The translations under genes were made by a program, and so were the position numbers. Below, piece after piece: positions 1 to 6,386 of a stretch of DNA of 6,461 nt (position 1 is its first letter; each line of letters opens with the position of its first letter). Source of the DNA: Competibacteraceae bacterium UBA3908. GTDB taxonomy: Bacteria > Pseudomonadota > Gammaproteobacteria > Competibacterales > Competibacteraceae. The DNA is taken from positions 1 to 6,461 of the forward strand of contig DGFE01000114.1 of the NCBI GenBank assembly GCA_002391525.1, in the 5' to 3' direction. The notes beneath the pieces are model-generated. The model worked only from the letters and a program-made list of their open reading frames with translations, was not told the origin of the DNA and searched no databases.

Positions 1-299
1 TCCACGGCGAGCGGATTGCCGGCCAGATCCTTGGCCCCACTGGCTCCGCCCTTCACGGTAGCGGTATAGGTCGTGCTTGCCGCCAGTGCGCCGCCGGGCG
101 TCAGGGTCGCGGTATTGGCGATATAGCTCACCGTGGCGGTCACCAGCGTGCCGCCTGGATCCCGCAGCTCGAAGGTTGAGGTGGTGAGGGTTGCCGGATC
201 CATCGCTTCGCTGAATGTCGCCGTCACCGGGTTTGCGGGATTTATCCCCGTGGCGTTGGCCATCGGCGACGTCGCCGTGACCGTCGGTGGCGTGGTGTC
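1..299 (-). other. Big_5 (SbsA Ig-like) domain, copy 3, cut by the window edge (residues ~1945 onward)
   Basis: It begins DTTPPTVTATSP and contains FSEAMDPATLTTSTFELRD, TATLTPGG, STTYTATVKGG and KDLAGNPLAV, where the window ends. It lacks the S-R-T or T-R-T of copies 1 and 2 before ATLTP, so it is slightly shorter. By analogy another DUF4082 domain is likely to follow outside the window. Confidence 0.88.
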
Positions 300-3200
300 G
301 GGGCCGGTGTTGGTGGTGAAGATCACGTCCACCCAGTAGTTGCTCGCCTGGAAAGTATTGGTGGGGAAACCACCGGCGCCATACAGGTAAACCCCATTGC
401 CTCCGCTCTCGGCGCTGCTCAACGCATACAGCGGTCCACTGCTAACCCCTGTCGTAAAGTAGTTTTCGTTGACCGAGTACCGTCCGACCGGGGCAAGGTA
501 AGAGGCCACGTAAACGGTGTTGGCGGTAATGGCCACGGGAGTCGCGAAGGACATTTGCTGCCATCCCGAAGCGGTCTCGTTACCGAAGGTCACCTGTGCC
601 AGTTGTTGCCCGGTGCTGCTCCAAAGCGTTCCAACATGGGTACCGGTGTTGGTGCTGCCCTTGTAGAAGCGGATGCCGCAGACAAAGCCATTCACGGTCG
701 ACCTGAACTTGACCCCGACTTCGACCGAGGAAGTGTCCGGGTCGGTGATGATCGACGGCGTCGGGTTGGTGGGCCAGATCGAGGTGGTCTCGGTACAGGC
801 TTGCGTTCCAGCCGGCGCGGTGGTGAAGGACCAGCTAAGGTTGACGGCCAGGGCATTGCCGGCCAGATCCTTGACCCGTGGGTCCGTCGTTCCGCCCCGC
901 AGAGTCGCCGTGTACGTCGCTGAATGAGCCAGTGGGCCGCTCGGAGTCAAGGTCGCCGTGCGGCTGGTTCCATCGTAGCCAACCGTCGCCGGCACGAGGG
1001 CGTTGGTCGCGTCCCGCAACTCGAAGGTCGTGGTGTTGATGGTCGTCGCATCCATCGCCTCGCTGAAGATCGCCGTCACGACCGTGCCCGTCGCAACTCC
1101 GGTTGCACCGGGAACCGGGCTCTGAGCCGTTACCGTTGGGGGCGTCGTGTCGGGACCCGTGCTGGTGGCGAACGTCACGTCGACCCAGTAGTTGCTCGAC
1201 TGGTAGGTGTTGGTCGGAAAGGTACTGCTGGCGCTGTACGCGTATACGCCGTTTCCACCGCTGACCCCGTCCCTTAAGAGGTGTATCGGTATGTTATCGA
1301 CTCCCGTGTTGGCGAAGTAGCCATTGTCCGCCGCGTAGTTTCCGTTCGGCGCATGGTAGGAAGCCACGTAAATCGTATTGGCCGTGATCGCCACGGGAGC
1401 CGGGAAAGCGACCTGCTGCCAGCCCGATGCGGTCGTGGTGACGGTTCCGGTCGCCAACTGCTGTCCCCCGATACTCCACAAAGTCCCTCTGTACGTGCCG
1501 GCGTTGACTTGATAGAAACGAACACCCGTGATGAAGCCATCCAGGTCCGATCTGAATTTCACTCCGAGTTCGACCGGGTTGGGATCGTTTACCGATGGCG
1601 TACCCGGAATGGTCGAACTGGACCAGGCTCCGCAGGGCGCGGACGCGCATGGCTGGGCCGCTGTCGTGAAGGACCACGCGACGTTGGCGTCGAGCGCGTT
1701 GCCGGCCAGATCCTTGACCCGCGGATCCACGGCGCCGCCTTTTACCGTGGTGTTATAAGTCGTCAGGGACGCCAGCGAGGCGCTGGGCGTCAAGGTTGCC
1801 GTGCGGGTGCCCGCGTTATAGCTGACGGTGGCGGGCACCAGGGTCCCGCTGGCGTTTCGCAATTCAAAGGTGGACCCGGTGATGGTCGAGGAATCGACCG
1901 CCTCACTGAAGGTGACCGTGACGGCGGTTCCCTGGCTGATGTCCGTGGCGCCGTTCGTGGGCGACGTCGCCGTGACCGTCGGCGGCGTGGCATCCGCCGC
2001 GTAGGTCGCGACATAGGACCCGGGCGCTCCTGTAAAAGCGGCATAGTCCACACCCTTTATGGACTGGTTCGTAAAAACAACAGGGTTACTGTTCAGCGTG
2101 ACGGTGGCGAGTAATCCCGCGGGGGATTTGATCGGCAGCAAGACCTGCAGGCCATTGGCGGGGACGTTTTGGCTGCCGGCGCCCGGCACGACCGTGAAAC
2201 TCAACGCGTTGCCGCTCCACGTCAGCGATCCGAAGGATGAGCTGTTGCGGAAGTCGAGCCAGTCCAGCATTTGCCTGCTGGAAACGATCGGCACACCCCG
2301 GGGAGGTGCCGAGGCCAGGATCGCGTCGGATTCCGGTATCTGGGCCACATCGGTATGCGCGTTGATGGTAAAGGCGCCGTAATAGCCCTCTACTCCCAGC
2401 GCCCTGTCCAGCAAGGCATCGATGGTGAAGGGGTATTGTTGCCCCGACTCATCGGTCATCTGGGTTGCGGCATGATAGACATCGATGAGAGTGCCATCGA
2501 GGTCCGCGAATCGCATGGGCATCCCTGAACCAGTGAAGAACCCCGGACGGTTGAGGACCCAGCCAGGAGGCCAAAAATAATAGCTGGTGTCGAGCCGTAT
2601 GCCATGAGTGAGCTGAACTTTCGCTCCGGTTACCCAGTCGCTCCAGGCGATGCAGTGGTGGCGCTGCGTTATCGGGGCGGGCACGCTGCCGTATTTCGTG
2701 GTCCAGTCGTTGATCTGCTGGGTATAAAACGTCTCCAGTGAAGCAGGTGTGAAATCCGCGCAATTGGTATTGACGTGCAAGCCGATCTCGAAACCATCCG
2801 TGTGGTAGGTAGCCGCTTGTGCGTCAGTCAGGGGAGTATTGGGATAGAGATACGAGGTGCCGCGCACGCACTCCCAGTCTGTCACGGAACAGCCTGCTGG
2901 ACTCGCCACTTTGAACTGATCGAAACGACCGGCGGTTCCGTTGTTGCCGTGATCGTCGCCGGTCATGATCACGACCGCTTTTTTGCCGCGCGGAAAATAC
3001 CAGAAGCGTGGCAAGGGCTTCCGGTCGGAATTCATTTCCAGGATCAGATTGGCGAGCAACCGCTGTTGTTCGTCGGCCTGCGGAATCGCGACCTTACCGA
3101 GATCGACCCAGTCCGGTTGGGGATCACCGATCGCGTTACCATAGAATTTGTCATCCGAACGGATCGGCGTGAATCCATCGCGCTCCTGCGCGGCCCATGC

Positions 3201-6131
3201 CGGATTGCCTTGGCGGGTGTAAACGATGGAGGTAGCCAAGTCGTAGGCAAACGCCGCGGCCTGGCCACCGTTGGCTCCAACACTTCGGAGAGTCAAGGCA
3301 GGATTGGTGGTGGCGGTTGTTGCGGTGTTGTATAGCGCGGCGAGACTGGACGCATCGTTCAGCGTGTAGCGGTCGGCGGTACCATGAAACTGGATCGTCT
3401 GATTCACGATCCCATTGCCAGGGGATTTTGAAGTATCGACCAGCAGATAAGCGTTTGAAAGGGTCGACCCGGTCGCGGTGATTCCGAACAGACTGGCAAG
3501 TTGCGGGTCAGGCCGCATCGCGATCAGGTTGCCGCCTCCGTTGACCCAATCGGTGAACAGGGTCACTTGCGCGGCTGACAAAGTGGTCGGCGCAAGAACC
3601 ACCACGTCATAGGAAGCCAGCGTGGAAGCACTGATCGTAGAGATATCGGCGACGGCGAAGGCATTGAAGCCCTCGCTCCGCAGGATCTCCGCGTAGTAAT
3701 GACCGAATGTGGCGGAAGCGGAGTTGATGACCAGGATCGGCCCGCCCGGGGGGGTGGGGATGGCAGCCTCGGCTGAAGGAATGAACCAATCCAACAGCCG
3801 ACTTAAAATACCCTTGGGCATTGCCGCGATGTCGGCGGATTGCCCGGAAACCGTTGAGGAGCCCGAATTGACGACGATCTGGCTGTCCTTGTCAGGAAGC
3901 GGCGCCCGCGCCGACCCTGGCGGTACGAGTATGGTTTGGCGCTTCTGACCGTTCGTCACATCCCAGTTGGTGATTTGGTTGTTTTCACCGCCATTGAGCA
4001 ACGACTTTCCATCCCGGCTGAATACCAGCGTATTGATGACCGCTGCCCCAGGCAAAGTCTTGCTCAATTTACCGGTCGACATATCCCAAATCAGGATTCG
4101 GGTATCTTCACCGGCGCTCGCCAGCAACTGTCCGTCTGGACTAAACGCAACCGCCCTGACGGCCCCCTGGTGTCCCTGAAGAACCTGTACTTGTAGCCCT
4201 GTCGCGGCATTCCAGAGTCTGACTTGTGAATCCGCGCCACCACTCGCCAATAATCCAGTATTCGGGCTGAAGGCGATACTGTTGACCGCACCCGAATGTC
4301 CGCGCAGGGTTTGGAGCAGCCTGCCGGTCGCCGCTTCCCACAACAGGATATGGGCATCCGCGCCACCACTCGCCAAAAGTTTTCCATCGGGACTGAAGGC
4401 GAGTCCATTTACGAAATCGACGTGGCCGTTCAGGATCTTGCCGAGTTTGCCAAGCTTGGCGTCCCACAGCATGATCCTCGTTTCCTCGCCGGCGCTCGCG
4501 AGAAACCCGCCATCCGGGCTGGCGGCGACCGTCCTGATAGGCTGCTCGTGAGCCAGGAAAATCTGGCTTAAGATACCGGTCGTCGCGTCCCATGAACGAA
4601 CTTCGGTATCCCTGCTGGCGCTTAACAGGCGTTTTCCGTCCGCGCTGAAAGCGATACCGGTAACAGCGGCATGATGGCCTGAAATAGTCAAAAGGCTTCT
4701 ACCGGTACCCGCATCCAACAGCCTAACTTTACTGTCGTCACCCGCACTGACAATACGCGTTCCATCCGGGCTAAGAGCGAGCGCGGTAATCCCCTTTCGA
4801 TCATCCTTACGAGGTTTTTCATTCGTGAGCGTACTGGCGCCACCCGCGCCATTCACACTCGGTATCCGAGCAATTTCATTCGGCGTGGCCGCTGGATTCG
4901 CCGTTGACGATGCTGTGGACGTCGATGATTTGGCGGAAATATCCCGTTCTTCTGAAGTGCCCGGCTGATCGGAACTGGCGGATTTTGGAGCCAATACAGG
5001 GCTGCGGGCGACAAGGTATGGTGTTCCAGAAACTATTTCCCACAGGGTGATCCGACCCTCCCGGCTCATGCTCGCCAATAGTTTTCCGTTGGGATCGAAA
5101 ACACAATCGGTTTGCCCATCGAGGGCTTGTTTGAGAGTGCCCGTCACCGCATCCCATACCATGATCCGGCCAATCTGACCAACGCTCGCCAGGAATTTAC
5201 CATCCGGGCTAAAGGCGACTTTTATAATGATATCGCCGGGCTGGCCTACCAGATTGAAGCGTTTTTGACCCGTCACCGCATCCCATAGGATGGTTTCAGC
5301 GTTCTCACCGCCACTCGCCAGGGTCTTGCCATCGGGGCTCCATGCCATTCCGGCAACACCCGCTCCGGCAGGAGCTGCGAAAGTCAAACGCTTTTGACTG
5401 GTCTTCACATCCCACAATACAATCCGATCCGCTTCATTCACGCTCGCCAGGGTTTTGCCATCTGGACTGAAAGCCACATCTATAACACTAATGTTATTCG
5501 TTCCCGCCAAGCCTAAATATTCCTGACCATTCCTCATATTCCACACTTTGATTTGCCCATCTTTACTTGCGCTGGCCAACAGGGTTCCATCCGGGCTAAA
5601 GGCTATTCCATTAACGGCATCCGCATGAGCGGATAAGGTTTGGATCGCTTGACCGCTCGCCACATCCCACAAGGTGATCCAGGGGTCTTTCCCCACACTG
5701 GCCATGGCGCGGCCATCAGGGCTGAAAACCGCGTTGGTAACCCCGGAACCGATGCGACTGGACAAGGTCAGCCGTTTCTGACCGCTCGCTACGTCCCACA
5801 AGGTTATCCGCAGGTCTTCATCGATACCGGCCAGGATTTGGCCATCGGGACTGAAAGCCAGTCCGGTCACCGCAACGTTTGCCTGATCGGAAAAAAGCGC
5901 TTGCTTGCCGCCGGTAGCCACCTTCCACAAGGTGATCTGACCATCCCTTCCCACGCTCGCCAAGATCTGGCCATCGGGGCTGAACGCGAACTTCGGTAGC
6001 TTGCCTTGACTGGATAAGGCTTCGTTCGACTCTGCCGGGCTGGCGTTGATCTCGCGCGGAGACCCAAGCACCAGTGAGAAAAAAATCAGTGCCAGAAAAC
6101 TCGCAAAGGCTATCCTACGTATTTGTATCAT
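1..6131 (-). CDS. Giant secreted multidomain protein: WD40 propellers, GATase-like, polysaccharide-deacetylase-like, Big_5/DUF4082 repeats (C-terminus outside window)
   Basis: One frame runs uninterrupted from the ATG at 6131-6129 to the left edge, where it ends inside codon 2044. Order of parts: signal peptide (1-30), eight WD40 blades (45-370), Ser/Thr/Ala linker (371-444), seven WD40 blades (445-735), Rossmann-like domain (798-890), NodB-like region with MTGDDHGN at 1056-1063 (1040-1295), beta-rich segment (1300-1379), then Big_5 and DUF4082 modules in tandem. The ATG at 6131 is chosen because it directly begins a classical signal peptide and has AGG seven bases upstream. The only other in-frame start, the ATG at 6188, would put 19 mostly polar residues ahead of the signal and has no visible ribosome binding site. 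The protein is expected to be exported. WD40 propellers usually bind proteins and DUF4082/Big_5 modules are common in secreted or surface proteins. The role, perhaps binding and acting on an extracellular glycan, is inference. I do not recognise a named gene. Confidence 0.95.
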   Translation of the reverse strand, partial: MIQIRRIAFASFLALIFFSLVLGSPREINASPAESNEALSSQGKLPKFAFSPDGQILASVGRDGQITLWKVATGGKQALFSDQANVAVTGLAFSPDGQILAGIDEDLRITLWDVASGQKRLTLSSRIGSGVTNAVFSPDGRAMASVGKDPWITLWDVASGQAIQTLSAHADAVNGIAFSPDGTLLASASKDGQIKVWNMRNGQEYLGLAGTNNISVIDVAFSPDGKTLASVNEADRIVLWDVKTSQKRLTFAAPAGAGVAGMAWSPDGKTLASGGENAETILWDAVTGQKRFNLVGQPGDIIIKVAFSPDGKFLASVGQIGRIMVWDAVTGTLKQALDGQTDCVFDPNGKLLASMSREGRITLWEIVSGTPYLVARSPVLAPKSASSDQPGTSEERDISAKSSTSTASSTANPAATPNEIARIPSVNGAGGASTLTNEKPRKDDRKGITALALSPDGTRIVSAGDDSKVRLLDAGTGRSLLTISGHHAAVTGIAFSADGKRLLSASRDTEVRSWDATTGILSQIFLAHEQPIRTVAASPDGGFLASAGEETRIMLWDAKLGKLGKILNGHVDFVNGLAFSPDGKLLASGGADAHILLWEAATGRLLQTLRGHSGAVNSIAFSPNTGLLASGGADSQVRLWNAATGLQVQVLQGHQGAVRAVAFSPDGQLLASAGEDTRILIWDMSTGKLSKTLPGAAVINTLVFSRDGKSLLNGGENNQITNWDVTNGQKRQTILVPPGSARAPLPDKDSQIVVNSGSSTVSGQSADIAAMPKGILSRLLDWFIPSAEAAIPTPPGGPILVINSASATFGHYYAEILRSEGFNAFAVADISTISASTLASYDVVVLAPTTLSAAQVTLFTDWVNGGGNLIAMRPDPQLASLFGITATGSTLSNAYLLVDTSKSPGNGIVNQTIQFHGTADRYTLNDASSLAALYNTATTATTNPALTLRSVGANGGQAAAFAYDLATSIVYTRQGNPAWAAQERDGFTPIRSDDKFYGNAIGDPQPDWVDLGKVAIPQADEQQRLLANLILEMNSDRKPLPRFWYFPRGKKAVVIMTGDDHGNNGTAGRFDQFKVASPAGCSVTDWECVRGTSYLYPNTPLTDAQAATYHTDGFEIGLHVNTNCADFTPASLETFYTQQINDWTTKYGSVPAPITQRHHCIAWSDWVTGAKVQLTHGIRLDTSYYFWPPGWVLNRPGFFTGSGMPMRFADLDGTLIDVYHAATQMTDESGQQYPFTIDALLDRALGVEGYYGAFTINAHTDVAQIPESDAILASAPPRGVPIVSSRQMLDWLDFRNSSSFGSLTWSGNALSFTVVPGAGSQNVPANGLQVLLPIKSPAGLLATVTLNSNPVVFTNQSIKGVDYAAFTGAPGSYVATYAADATPPTVTATSPTNGATDISQGTAVTVTFSEAVDSSTITGSTFELRNASGTLVPATVSYNAGTRTATLTPSASLASLTTYNTTVKGGAVDPRVKDLAGNALDANVAWSFTTAAQPCASAPCGAWSSSTIPGTPSVNDPNPVELGVKFRSDLDGFITGVRFYQVNAGTYRGTLWSIGGQQLATGTVTTTASGWQQVAFPAPVAITANTIYVASYHAPNGNYAADNGYFANTGVDNIPIHLLRDGVSGGNGVYAYSASSTFPTNTYQSSNYWVDVTFATSTGPDTTPPTVTAQSPVPGATGVATGTVVTAIFSEAMDATTINTTTFELRDATNALVPATVGYDGTSRTATLTPSGPLAHSATYTATLRGGTTDPRVKDLAGNALAVNLSWSFTTAPAGTQACTETTSIWPTNPTPSIITDPDTSSVEVGVKFRSTVNGFVCGIRFYKGSTNTGTHVGTLWSSTGQQLAQVTFGNETASGWQQMSFATPVAITANTVYVASYLAPVGRYSVNENYFTTGVSSGPLYALSSAESGGNGVYLYGAGGFPTNTFQASNYWVDVIFTTNTGPDTTPPTVTATSPMANATGINPANPVTATFSEAMDPATLTTSTFELRDPGGTLVTATVSYIANTATLTPGGALAASTTYTATVKGGASGAKDLAGNPLAV
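315..815 (-). other. DUF4082 domain, copy 2 (residues ~1773-1939)
   Basis: It carries VEVGVKFRSTVNGFVCGIRFYKG, GTHVGTLWS, GQQLAQVTFGNETASGWQQM, PVAITANTVYVASYLAP, GGNGVYLYG and SNYWVDVIF. It differs from copy 1 by a few inserted residues around the strand before ASGWQQ and by a cysteine after the GF-V turn (G-F-V-C-G), which could pair with Cys1779. Confidence 0.88.
816..1151 (-). other. Big_5 (SbsA Ig-like) domain, copy 2 (residues ~1661-1772)
   Basis: It starts DTTPPTVTAQSP and continues through GATGVATG, IFSEAMD, TTTFELRDA, SRTATLTPSG, TYTATLRGG, VKDLAGNAL and LSWSFTTAP. The order and spacing match copy 1, confirming a tandem duplication rather than chance similarity. Confidence 0.9.
1167..1658 (-). 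other. DUF4082 domain, copy 1 (residues ~1492-1655)
   Basis: This copy contains VELGVKFRSDLDGFITGVRFY, then GTYRGTLWS, GQQLATGTV, ASGWQQVAF, PVAITANTIYVASYHAPNGNYA, GGNGVYAY and SNYWVDVTF, the series of conserved blocks I associate with DUF4082. Cysteines at 1495 and 1500 sit near its start. The fold is a beta-sandwich often attached to secreted enzymes and Ig-like repeats; the ligand is unknown. Confidence 0.85.
1659..1994 (-). other. Big_5 (SbsA Ig-like) domain, copy 1 (residues ~1380-1491)
   Basis: It shows the usual Big_5 signature in order: PPTVTATSP at the start, NGATDI, an A-V-T-V-T-F-S-E-A-V-D strand, S-T-F-E-L-R, T-R-T-A-T-L-T-P, a strand ending TTYNTTVKGG, then VKDLAGNAL and WSFTT. 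These domains are common in secreted and surface proteins as spacers or adhesion units. This copy has TFSEAVD where copies 2 and 3 have FSEAMD. Confidence 0.9.
1995..2234 (-). other. Beta-rich segment following the deacetylase-like region (residues ~1300-1379)
   Basis: This segment contains alternating hydrophobic strands such as LTWSGNALSFTVV (about 1303-1315), LQVLLPIKS (1328-1336), LLATVTLN (1340-1347) and GSYVATY (1371-1377). It has no recognisable catalytic motif. It looks like a small beta-sandwich closing the catalytic-like region before the Ig-like repeats begin. I cannot assign it to a named family. Confidence 0.45.
2247..3014 (-). other. Polysaccharide-deacetylase-like (NodB-fold-like) region (residues ~1040-1295)
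   Basis: The region begins with a strand KKAVVIMTGDDHGN (1050-1063), which resembles motif 1 (T-F-D-D-G) with Asp1059 and Asp1060. Motif 2 resembles G-x-E-I-G-x-H: GFEIGLHVNTNC at 1113-1124, with His1119. The usual second His, four residues on, is Asn1123 here. RHHC at 1157-1160 and YYFWPPGW at 1184-1191 occupy the area of motif 3, and a strand TINAHTD (1255-1261) resembles the terminal L-x-H motif. Cysteines at 1088, 1124 and 1160 could form disulphides in an exported protein. In known family members the Asp-His-His triad binds metal and the enzyme removes acetyl groups from glycans. Activity and substrate here are unproven, and a non-catalytic glycan binder is an alternative. Confidence 0.6.
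3462..3740 (-). other. Glutamine-amidotransferase / ThuA-like Rossmann domain (residues ~798-890)
   Basis: After a Pro/Gly-rich hinge (I-P-T-P-P-G-G-P, 791-798) comes a beta strand PILVINSAS, a helix containing FGHYYAEILRSEGF (809-822), a second strand ending in VADIS, then YDVVVLAP (841-848), a helix (SAAQVTLFTDWV, 852-863), and GGGNLIAMRPD (865-875). This alternating pattern with a conserved GG-x-L-I-A turn is typical of class I GATase-like and ThuA-like domains. No cysteine is present at the expected nucleophile elbow after the third strand, so amidotransferase chemistry is unlikely. A structural or ligand-binding role, or another ThuA-like function, is more plausible. The assignment is from pattern only; the domain may extend further toward residue 1000. 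Confidence 0.6.
3927..4799 (-). other. WD40 beta-propeller block B, seven blades (residues ~445-735)
   Basis: There are seven blades of 41-42 residues. The closing Trp residues are at 514, 556, 598, 640, 682 and 723; the first blade ends in LLDAGTG with Leu472 in place of Trp. Unlike block A, five consecutive blade boundaries carry the usual Gly-His or Ala-His before the hydrophobic strand (SGHHAAV, LAHEQPI, NGHVDFV, RGHSGAV, QGHQGAV), each followed by an FSPDG-type turn. The last blade lacks this and reads F-S-R-D-G. Seven regular blades match the usual single seven-bladed propeller. The repeats are visible in the DNA as well, with the complement of SPDG (ccatcngggct or close variants) recurring about every 126 bases. 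Confidence 0.92.
4800..5021 (-). other. Ser/Thr/Ala/Pro-rich linker between the two propellers (residues ~371-444)
   Basis: This stretch has no WD40 signature. Residues 384-416 are dominated by Ser, Thr, Ala, Glu and Asp, including a run S-S-T-S-T-A-S-S-T-A at about 402-411. A Gly/Ala-rich patch follows (N-G-A-G-G-A-S, 427-433), then a charged end (E-K-P-R-K-D-D-R-K, 438-446). It is probably disordered and exposed, and it separates the WD40 repeats into two groups. Confidence 0.8.
5022..5999 (-). other. WD40 beta-propeller block A, eight blades (residues ~45-370)
   Basis: Eight blades each carry an FSPDG-like turn (F-D-P-N-G in the last, A-W-S-P-D-G in the sixth), then L-A-S/G, and end in LW[DEK] or VW[DN]. 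The closing Trp residues are at 69, 112, 155, 197, 240, 283, 326 and 364. Spacing is 42-43 residues except for the last blade (38), which is shortened. The Gly-His dipeptide typical of WD40 repeats is mostly absent here (blade 3 has AH), so this block is diverged from the canonical form. Eight blades may form one eight-bladed propeller, or seven plus one shared with the next block. The likely role is a rigid binding surface for a protein or glycan partner. Confidence 0.9.
6042..6131 (-). other. Sec-type signal peptide (residues 1-30)
   Basis: The N-terminus has a short basic region (MIQIRR), a hydrophobic core at residues 7-23 (IAFASFLALIFFSLVLG), then a polar stretch SPREINA. Cleavage is plausible after Ala30 (I-N-A before S-P-A) or slightly earlier near Gly23-Ser24. 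There is no cysteine in a lipobox position, so a lipoprotein is unlikely. The signal implies that all downstream domains, including the WD40 propellers, act outside the cytoplasm. Confidence 0.85.
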
Positions 6132-6141
6132 AAAAGTGCCT
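6129..6141 (-). promoter_or_regulatory. Weak ribosome binding site deciding the start at 6131
   Basis: On the minus strand TTTAGG ends seven bases before the ATG (AGG at 6141-6139). The match to the Shine-Dalgarno core is short but well spaced. The alternative in-frame ATG at 6188 has no purine-rich stretch at a suitable distance, which favours 6131. Confidence 0.5.
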
Positions 6142-6159
6142 AAATAGAGGAGTTTTTGG

Positions 6160-6177
6160 TGTTTGCTCAGACAAACA
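6160..6177. repeat. Inverted repeat TGTTTG-N6-CAAACA in the leader
   Basis: The six-base arms are perfect and separated by ctcaga. It lies within the transcribed leader, 29 bases upstream of the start codon, so it could be a small hairpin or a regulator site. There is no T-run on the minus strand directly after it that would make it a terminator. Confidence 0.4.
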
Positions 6178-6185
6178 TGTGCATT

Positions 6186-6201
6186 CATTAAGCGCTTGAT
6201 G
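6186..6201. repeat. Near-perfect 16-base palindrome CATTAAGCGCTTGATG in the leader
   Basis: Seven of eight base pairs are symmetric, around a perfect AAGCGCTT core. It overlaps the rejected upstream ATG at 6188. Its position downstream of the promoter would suit a roadblock-type operator, but no regulator can be named. Confidence 0.35.
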
Positions 6202-6308
6202 GTTTAGCAGAATGCTATCTTTTCTTGACACTAATAGGGCAAACTCGTTTGAGAAAGAGGGTGGCGCGAAAAAATCCGACATCGACTGAAGCGTTTCGCA
6301 TGGCATGG

Positions 6309-6336
6309 ATTATAGATAGCCTGCGCCATGAATCAA
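6309..6336 (-). promoter_or_regulatory. Sigma70-like promoter for the giant gene
   Basis: On the minus strand TTGATT (6336-6331, four of six matches to TTGACA) is followed after 16 bases by a perfect TATAAT (6314-6309). Transcription would begin near 6302, giving a leader of about 170 bases before the ATG at 6131. It is the best promoter match I found in the upstream region; activity is not shown. Confidence 0.6.
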
Positions 6337-6368
6337 ACATCAATTACCAAATAATGACACAAAATAAG

Positions 6369-6386
6369 TGTTAATATGTAACATAT
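6369..6386. repeat. AT-rich overlapping palindromes upstream of the promoter
   Basis: ATATGT-A-ACATAT (6374-6386) is a perfect 13-base inverted repeat. It overlaps TGTTA-N5-TAACA (6369-6383). It sits about 33 bases beyond the -35 box, a typical place for an activator or for shared control of a divergent gene. It may also be chance in AT-rich DNA. Confidence 0.35.

Larger units (their letters stand above)
1..1994 (-). repeat. Tandem ~0.84-0.85 kb direct repeat encoding Big_5 + DUF4082 pairs
   Basis: The block ttgccggccagatccttg occurs at 16, 856 and 1699, giving periods of 840 and 843 bases. The block acccagtagttgctcg occurs at 331 and 1183, a period of 852. The periods are multiples of three, so the reading frame is kept. 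Two full units and part of a third are present. The repeat arose by in-frame duplication within the gene. Confidence 0.88.

Noticed and set aside
1281..2114. A 277-residue plus-strand open frame
   Set aside because: It lies opposite the Big_5/DUF4082 and beta-rich parts of the minus-strand gene, is Arg/Gly-rich with low-complexity composition and has no recognisable domain. It is a shadow of GC-rich coding DNA on the other strand, as are the other plus-strand frames in 133-5999.
3044..3283. Short minus-strand open frames within the giant gene (for example 3044-3283, 1790-2053, 2449-2763)
   Set aside because: They are in other frames, overlap recognisable domains of the main reading frame, and show Arg/Pro-rich shadow composition without ribosome binding sites.
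3927..5999. Regular ~126-129 base periodicity that could suggest a CRISPR or satellite array
   Set aside because: The period corresponds to 42-43 codons and the repeats translate as WD40 blades with conserved FSPDG and LWD motifs. There are no short identical repeats with unique spacers.
6132..6188. Upstream in-frame ATG at 6188 as the start of the giant gene
   Set aside because: It would add 19 mostly polar residues before a classical signal peptide and has no Shine-Dalgarno-like sequence. The start at 6131 gives a normal N-terminus.
6225..6253. Plus-strand TTGACA at 6225-6230 as a divergent promoter
   Set aside because: No TATAAT-like hexamer lies 16-18 bases downstream (the sequence there is gtttga or similar), and no gene on the plus strand follows.
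6115..6306. A 63-residue minus-strand open frame ending inside the signal-peptide region
   Set aside because: Its ATG lies at 6306, about where transcription would start, so it has no room for a ribosome binding site. It overlaps the giant gene in another frame and shows no domain. It could be a leader peptide but nothing supports that.
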